This document shows positions 22,653-26,494 of a stretch of DNA of 26,494 bases, one piece after another. The position numbers were made by a program, and so were the translations under genes. Numbering within the stretch: the stretch's first letter is position 1; each line of letters starts with the position of its first letter. The notes below the pieces were generated by a model. It was not told where the DNA came from. It searched no databases and saw nothing but the letters and a program-made list of their open reading frames with translations. Origin of the DNA: Eubacteriales bacterium (GTDB taxonomy: Bacteria; Bacillota_A; Clostridia; Christensenellales; Aristaeellaceae); assembly GCA_029974855.1 (NCBI GenBank), contig JARKQO010000369.1, positions 1 to 26,494 of the forward strand, read 5' to 3'.

Positions 22653-23702
22653 TTAGCCCTGGGCCCGCAGAAAGGCCGCGTACACCTGGTTGTGGACCAG
22701 GCGGCGCAGGCGCGGCAGCTCGGGGCTGTCCTTGGCAACCTGGGTGCGGTTCATCAGCAGGGCCACGGTGAGCCCGCTGCCCGGCTCCACCGCCAGGGAG
22801 GCCCCCGGGTAGGCGGCCTGGCCAAAGCCGGAGGCGGGCCACAGGTCCCCAAAAAAGCTATTGTCCCGGCCCGGGAGCTGAAAGCCCAGGCCGTAGGCCT
22901 CCTTCATCCCCTGGGTGTGCGGCTTGACGGCCAGGCCCAGGCTATCCGGGGTCAGGAATACCTTGGCCTGGACTCGGCCCCGGTTGCCCAGCATGGCCAA
23001 AAAGCGGCCGCAATCCTCGGCGCAGGAAAACAGCCCGGCGCTGCCGCTGACCCCGTGCAAAAACCGGGCGTTTTCATCCTGGGGCTCCCCGATCCGGGGC
23101 TGCCCGGTGGCCGGGTCTGCCGCGCCGTAGGCGATGTCCCCTCCGGTGGGCAAAAAGCCCGTGTGCTTCATCCCCAGGGGCTCAAAAAGATGCTTACGGG
23201 CTGCCTGGTCCAGGGGCATGCCGTACAGCCCTTCCAAAGCCTTGCCCAAAGCGATGAAGCCCATACCGGAGTGCTTGGCCCGCTTGCCCACCTCGGCCCC
23301 CAGGGGCCGGGCGAAAATGGCCTTCAGGCTGCCCCGGGGAGTCTGGGTGGCCCCCTCCAGCAAAAAGCTGGGCTCCATGCCGCTGGTATGGGTCAGCAAA
23401 TGCTTCCAGGTGATGGCCTTCTTCCCCGGGGGCACGTCCAGGTACAAAGAGATGGAATCGGTCAAAGACAGCAGCCCTTTTTCCAGGGCCAATAGCGTCA
23501 GGGGCACGGTCACCATGGTTTCGGTAAGATGCCCCAGGTCAAAGCGGGTGCGGGCCGTGACCGGGGCGGTGCCAGCGCCGCCCAAGGTTCCCCCCAGCAA
23601 GGTCTGGGAGGGCTGCTCCCCCCGGCCCACAGCCAGGGCGTACCCGTGGCAGCGTCCCGCTGCCACCTCCCGCTCCAAAAGGTCCCGCGCGGCTTCCAGC
23701 AT
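22653..23702 (-). CDS. Serine beta-lactamase-fold (class C-like) protein, probably catalytically inactive
   Basis: 349 residues with the outline of the beta-lactamase/esterase (PF00144) family: FDLGHLTE near 55-61, LLTHTSGM, FEPLGMKHTGF, an SGSAGLFS segment, and a C-terminal LTVALLMNRT. The catalytic motifs are lost. The SxxK position reads His58-Leu-Thr-Glu61, the YxN position reads HSG, and the HxG/KTG position reads GFGQAAYPG with Gln in place of His. No signal peptide is visible, so it should be cytoplasmic. I use ATG 23702, with AGGGGGAG 4 bases upstream, over an in-frame ATG at 23735 without a clear site. A role as binding or scaffold protein, or a non-serine activity, is possible. Confidence 0.85.
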   Translation of the reverse strand: MLEAARDLLEREVAAGRCHGYALAVGRGEQPSQTLLGGTLGGAGTAPVTARTRFDLGHLTETMVTVPLTLLALEKGLLSLTDSISLYLDVPPGKKAITWKHLLTHTSGMEPSFLLEGATQTPRGSLKAIFARPLGAEVGKRAKHSGMGFIALGKALEGLYGMPLDQAARKHLFEPLGMKHTGFLPTGGDIAYGAADPATGQPRIGEPQDENARFLHGVSGSAGLFSCAEDCGRFLAMLGNRGRVQAKVFLTPDSLGLAVKPHTQGMKEAYGLGFQLPGRDNSFFGDLWPASGFGQAAYPGASLAVEPGSGLTVALLMNRTQVAKDSPELPRLRRLVHNQVYAAFLRAQG

Positions 23703-23751
23703 TCCGCTCCCCCTCCCTTGCCAGCCCAGAATCATCCGCTACTGCTTTCCA

Positions 23752-23775
23752 CAGGCAGGAAGGGATTCCTGCCTG
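23752..23775. repeat. 10-base inverted repeat upstream of the hydrolase-like gene
   Basis: CAGGCAGGAA and TTCCTGCCTG flank GGGA. It lies 50 bases before the minus-strand gene start at 23702 and 38 bases before the -35 box of the plus-strand promoter at 23813, so it could be an operator for either. No convincing minus-strand promoter was found next to it. Confidence 0.5.
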
Positions 23776-23812
23776 CCGCCGCACCCTCCCAAAGGGGGAA
23801 ACGTAGATTATT

Positions 23813-23841
23813 TTGACATTTTTTGGCAGCTGTGCTATACT
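23813..23841 (+). promoter_or_regulatory. Near-consensus promoter of the small membrane protein gene
   Basis: TTGACA (23813-23818), a 17-base spacer and TATACT (23836-23841), with a TGC extension directly before the -10. It is the strongest-looking promoter in the window and serves a 71-codon gene whose ATG is about 55 bases downstream of the predicted start. Confidence 0.85.
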
Positions 23842-23903
23842 CGGGAAAATGCTGATCCTGCGAAAATTGTACCCATTCCCATTCAAAGAGAGGAGCGTAC
23901 AAC

Positions 23904-24119
23904 ATGTACAGCTACAGCGGCAACCTGGACCCCACCTTGGCGCCCCTATTCGTTCTCCTGGGCCTTCTCATCGCTTTGATCCCCGCCATCATCACCGGAA
24001 GCCTCTGCCGCAAGCTGGCGGAACGCAAGCACATGAACGGTTATTTCTGGACCGGCTTCTTCCTGGGCGTCCTGGGTCTGCTCTACGTGGGCTTCCTGCC
24101 CGATCCAACCAGGAACTAA
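23904..24119 (+). CDS. Small two-helix membrane protein of unknown function
   Basis: 71 residues: a short polar start, a hydrophobic helix at about 13-33, a basic loop (CRKLAERKH), a second helix at about 48-64 (WTGFFLGVLGLLYVGFL) and a PDPTRN tail. The glycine-rich second helix ending in LPD resembles the end of many small Firmicute membrane proteins, but I do not recognise a named family. GAGAGGAG lies 8-9 bases before the ATG and a near-consensus promoter lies upstream, so it is probably well expressed alone. Its TAA overlaps the TAG of the convergent gene by two bases. Confidence 0.8.
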   Translation: MYSYSGNLDPTLAPLFVLLGLLIALIPAIITGSLCRKLAERKHMNGYFWTGFFLGVLGLLYVGFLPDPTRN

Positions 24120-26119
24120 CCTGCCCGCAAGCCCTCCTTGGGCGGTTCCTCCTCCAACGCCATGGCCCTTTTCTGGGCCATGGCGTTGGGCGTTTTGGGG
24201 CCCCGGCTGCCGGAGAGCGCCATCAGCACCGGCGTCACCGCCACAATGGGTAAAAAATAGCGGAAATAGTCGTTCACGGGAGAGAGAAGGCAGGTGGCAA
24301 AGCTCAGCAAAGCCGGGGCAAAGGCGATCAGATCCCGCCAGCGCCGCTGCCGCCCCAGGCTCACCCCTGCCGCCACCAGCAGCCAGGTGTAAAAGGCGCA
24401 GCTGTACAGCAAGGACAGGCCCGGCACATGCCTGATCCCCCGGGCGAAGAGGGCCGCCAGGTCCCGAAGCTTTTGGGGCATCCCATAGGCGGTATGCACC
24501 TGAAGATTGGTGGCGATCTGGGGATGCATTTCAAAGACGAAGCGGTTCCCCGCCTGGTTGTTATAGCTGGGGCCTTCCAGCTTGGGCAAGAAGGCATAAT
24601 AGGCGCTGTTCCCGGCTATGAAGGCCTCGGCATAGGAAAGGGGGTACTTTTTCAGCATCCCCAGCCAAACCTTTTGGTACTCCGCCAAGGCGGCCTTTTC
24701 CGCCGCCGGCCCCTGGCCGTACTGGCGGAAGGTGTACTTCACCGGGTCGGAAATCCAGGGCTCGTAAAGCTGTGGCAAGTTGGCCGCGTCCAGCACATGG
24801 TCGATGGCGGCGTATTCTTCTTGGGTAACGGTTTCCCCGTGATCCCGCAGCACCCGGGCGCTTTGCTGAAAGCACACAGAATAGAGGCCGCTGGCCTGCT
24901 CATTCCTCACCCCCAAGGCGGGCAGGAGAATGCCGGAAAAGCCCAGGGCCAAAGCCAGGGCCCCCGCCAAGGCGCCCCCCAGGCGAAGCCGCTGCCGGCC
25001 TTTGGCTGCCAGTACCGCCAACACCGCCGTGGGCAGCGCCACATACAGGCCGTTGCTCCGCAGCAAAGCGCACAGCAAGGCCGAGGCCCCGTACAGGGCC
25101 AGCCCCCTTTTGCTCATGGGCCGGTGGCCCAAAGCCCGGATGGTTTGAAGGGTCAACAGCAGCACCATGGCGGTATACAGGGTATCCTTGCAAACGAACT
25201 GGGCGTAGCTGCCCCAAATGGGCGCCAAGGCGAAGAAGGCCAAAGCGGCCCCCAGGGCCCAGGGTCGGGCCCCCAGCCTTTTCAGGCAGGTGAGAGAATA
25301 ACCCAAAACCAAAGCCAGGGTCACGCTCTGGAGCAAGGTGAAAAGAAAGGTCCCCAGGTTGTCGCTGCCAAAGAACCGCCCCACCCAGAAGCAAGCCCCC
25401 AGCACCCAGGTGGTGAACACCGGATGCCAGGTGTCCATCTCCCGCAGGCCGAAGAACTGGTGCAGCATTTCCCCCATGTCCCAGCTGAGGGTACCGGGGA
25501 AGAACACCAACAAATAGGGCGACCAGGCCGCTAGAAGCAGCAGTGCGCAGGCCGCCGTGGGATGGCGGCGGGCCCAGGCCCGCAGCCTGGGCAACCACCC
25601 CTGGGGAGCAGTCTCCGGGGTGGCCTCCGGGGCGTTTTCCAGCCCAGCCTCCGGAGCAGCCCCCAGCGTCACCAGGCCCCCCCGCAGCGCCCCGTCCACC
25701 AAGGCGATGGCAGCGGCCATGGGCAGCCCCTGGCCCAGCATTTGCAAAACCCCCAAGGCCAGGCCCAAAGGGCTTCCCAAAAAGTCCCAGGTATCATAGG
25801 CGAACAGGGTGGTTCCCAGAAAGTTGAAAACCCCAAAGAGCAAGCCAAGGGCCAAGGGCGCGACCCCCAGCCATCCCCTGTTCTTTCCCAGCACCTGCCA
25901 AAACAGCCAGCCAAAGCACGCCCCCAGGGCCGTCCACAGATAGCTGGTGGAGGCCGCCGGGAGCGCGCCGATGCCTACGTACCCCTGGGGGCTCAGCCCA
26001 AAGGCCATGGCACAGGCCATGCCCAAGGCGGCGCACCATAGCGCCAGCGGCCAGGGGCGGCTTGCTTTCTTCCCGGGCCCGGCCCCGGTCCTTACGCCTG
26101 GATCAGGCATCGCTGCCAC
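24116..26119 (-). CDS. Polytopic membrane protein, DUF6020-like, putative glycosyltransferase
   Basis: 667 residues, about 14-16 hydrophobic segments. The central PGTLSWDMGEMLHQFFG with a following HPVFTTWVLG and a later CKDTLY segment is the pattern of DUF6020/GT-C-like proteins of Firmicutes, predicted to act on lipid-linked sugars at the outer face. A long soluble loop rich in Tyr and Pro follows at about residues 405-520. An Ala/Pro/Glu-rich linker near 155-170 separates an N-terminal membrane block. The 26119 start is GTG; ATG 26110 is an alternative, and neither has well-spaced Shine-Dalgarno. It follows a GtrB-like glycosyltransferase gene by 19 bases, which suggests a pair that charges a polyprenyl carrier and uses it. 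Confidence 0.8.
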   Translation of the reverse strand: MAAMPDPGVRTGAGPGKKASRPWPLALWCAALGMACAMAFGLSPQGYVGIGALPAASTSYLWTALGACFGWLFWQVLGKNRGWLGVAPLALGLLFGVFNFLGTTLFAYDTWDFLGSPLGLALGVLQMLGQGLPMAAAIALVDGALRGGLVTLGAAPEAGLENAPEATPETAPQGWLPRLRAWARRHPTAACALLLLAAWSPYLLVFFPGTLSWDMGEMLHQFFGLREMDTWHPVFTTWVLGACFWVGRFFGSDNLGTFLFTLLQSVTLALVLGYSLTCLKRLGARPWALGAALAFFALAPIWGSYAQFVCKDTLYTAMVLLLTLQTIRALGHRPMSKRGLALYGASALLCALLRSNGLYVALPTAVLAVLAAKGRQRLRLGGALAGALALALGFSGILLPALGVRNEQASGLYSVCFQQSARVLRDHGETVTQEEYAAIDHVLDAANLPQLYEPWISDPVKYTFRQYGQGPAAEKAALAEYQKVWLGMLKKYPLSYAEAFIAGNSAYYAFLPKLEGPSYNNQAGNRFVFEMHPQIATNLQVHTAYGMPQKLRDLAALFARGIRHVPGLSLLYSCAFYTWLLVAAGVSLGRQRRWRDLIAFAPALLSFATCLLSPVNDYFRYFLPIVAVTPVLMALSGSRGPKTPNAMAQKRAMALEEEPPKEGLRAG
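24154..24189 (+). terminator. 15-base perfect hairpin, likely terminator of the small gene
   Basis: The arms 24154-24168 and 24175-24189 are perfectly complementary over 15 bases with a 6-base TTTTCT loop, and GCGTTTT follows on the plus strand. It lies 35 bases past the stop of the small gene and inside the 3' coding end of the opposite gene, where it encodes two AMA tripeptides. The T-run is short, so termination strength is uncertain. Confidence 0.65.
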
Positions 26120-26138
26120 CGTCCTTTTTTCGCTGCTC

Positions 26139-26494
26139 TTACCCGTTGTCCCCCTCCCGCCGCCGCAGAAGGCTCAGCAGGTTCAAATCGATCTCAAACT
26201 GCTGGCGGTGCTTCCGAGCCACGGTGTCCAGCACCAGGCCGCACACCAGCATCAGCAGCGCCAGCACCCACAGCACCGTGGCTACGATCAAGGTGGGAAA
26301 GCGGGGCACCATCCCGGTTTTCACAAACTCCGTCAACACGGAGATGAACATGCATAGCCCCACCACCCCGAACAGGGCCGCAAAGAGCCCGAAGAAAGAC
26401 AGGGGCCTGTATTCCTTGTACAGCCGGGCGATGGTGCGCAGCACCTTGAAGCCGTCGGAATAGGTATTCAGCTTGCTGGGGCTGTCCTGAGGCC
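26139..26494 (-). CDS. Family 2 glycosyltransferase, GtrB/DPM1-like, 3' part only
   Basis: The reading frame is open to the window edge, so the gene is cut at its 5' end by the window and not by mutation. The visible 118 or so residues begin with SPSKLNTYSDGFKVLRT, the hallmark that follows the catalytic domain of polyprenyl-phosphate glycosyltransferases. Two C-terminal transmembrane helices and a basic/acidic cytoplasmic tail (RRREGDNG) come after it. The enzymes make undecaprenyl- or polyprenyl-phosphate sugars at the cytoplasmic face. An internal GTG at 26444 could be mistaken for a start. It precedes the DUF6020-like gene by 19 bases in the same direction. Confidence 0.88.
   Translation of the reverse strand, partial: PQDSPSKLNTYSDGFKVLRTIARLYKEYRPLSFFGLFAALFGVVGLCMFISVLTEFVKTGMVPRFPTLIVATVLWVLALLMLVCGLVLDTVARKHRQQFEIDLNLLSLLRRREGDNG

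Noticed and set aside
22653..23702. Calling the hydrolase-like gene a beta-lactamase or antibiotic resistance gene
   Set aside because: The nucleophile Ser, the Lys, and the later catalytic motifs are all replaced, and no export signal is seen.
1..26494. CRISPR arrays, tRNA or rRNA genes, insertion sequences, phage genes
   Set aside because: No regularly spaced repeats, cloverleaf-like or rRNA-like stretches, or transposase/integrase motifs were seen by eye; short tRNA-like folds cannot be fully excluded without a covariance search.

Overview
The window looks like a chromosomal segment of a GC-rich anaerobic Firmicute, probably a Clostridia member of the Oscillospirales/Christensenellales kind. 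Three things point that way: the Firmicutes-style pth-mfd pair, strong Shine-Dalgarno sequences with sigma-A-type promoters, and a ferredoxin-type membrane hydrogenase with a full maturation set. The lineage is an inference. No rRNA, tRNA, CRISPR array, transposase or phage gene was seen.

Layout. (1) 13-5601, minus strand: one tight operon, hypA-hypB-hypF-hypC-hypD-hypE, the complete pleiotropic maturation set for [NiFe] hydrogenase. (2) 5602-5835: a divergent control region with two facing promoters that share the boxes TTGACT and TATAAT. (3) 5836-15734, plus strand: a 12-gene operon for a group 4 membrane-bound [NiFe] hydrogenase. It encodes three NuoL/M/N-like antiporter subunits, then homologues of NuoJ, K, A, B, C, D, H and I, then a HycI-type endopeptidase. 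(4) 15756-17418: a polytopic DUF6056-like membrane protein, less GC-rich than its neighbours, with its own promoter and a leader hairpin that covers the ribosome binding site. (5) 17481-22227: pth and mfd, flanked by clusters of short palindromes. (6) 22263-23702, minus strand: an SCP2-like protein and a beta-lactamase-fold hydrolase homologue that has lost its catalytic residues. (7) 23813-24119, plus strand: a 71-residue two-helix membrane protein with a near-consensus promoter. (8) 24116-26494, minus strand: a DUF6020-like membrane protein preceded by the 3' end of a GtrB-like family 2 glycosyltransferase that runs off the window.

How it fits together. HypA/HypB insert nickel, HypF/HypE make the cyanide ligand, and HypC/HypD assemble Fe(CN)2CO on the large subunit at 12728-13933. 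The endopeptidase at 15234-15734 would then remove that subunit's 41-residue C-terminal tail. Electrons probably come from reduced ferredoxin through the 2x[4Fe-4S] NuoI-like protein and the NuoB-like small subunit, reduce protons to H2, and drive ion translocation by a membrane arm.

The most striking point is that this arm holds a counterpart of every core membrane subunit of complex I, including NuoA, J and K. The gene set is therefore the 11-subunit core of complex I with a NiFe active site in place of the quinone site and no NADH module.
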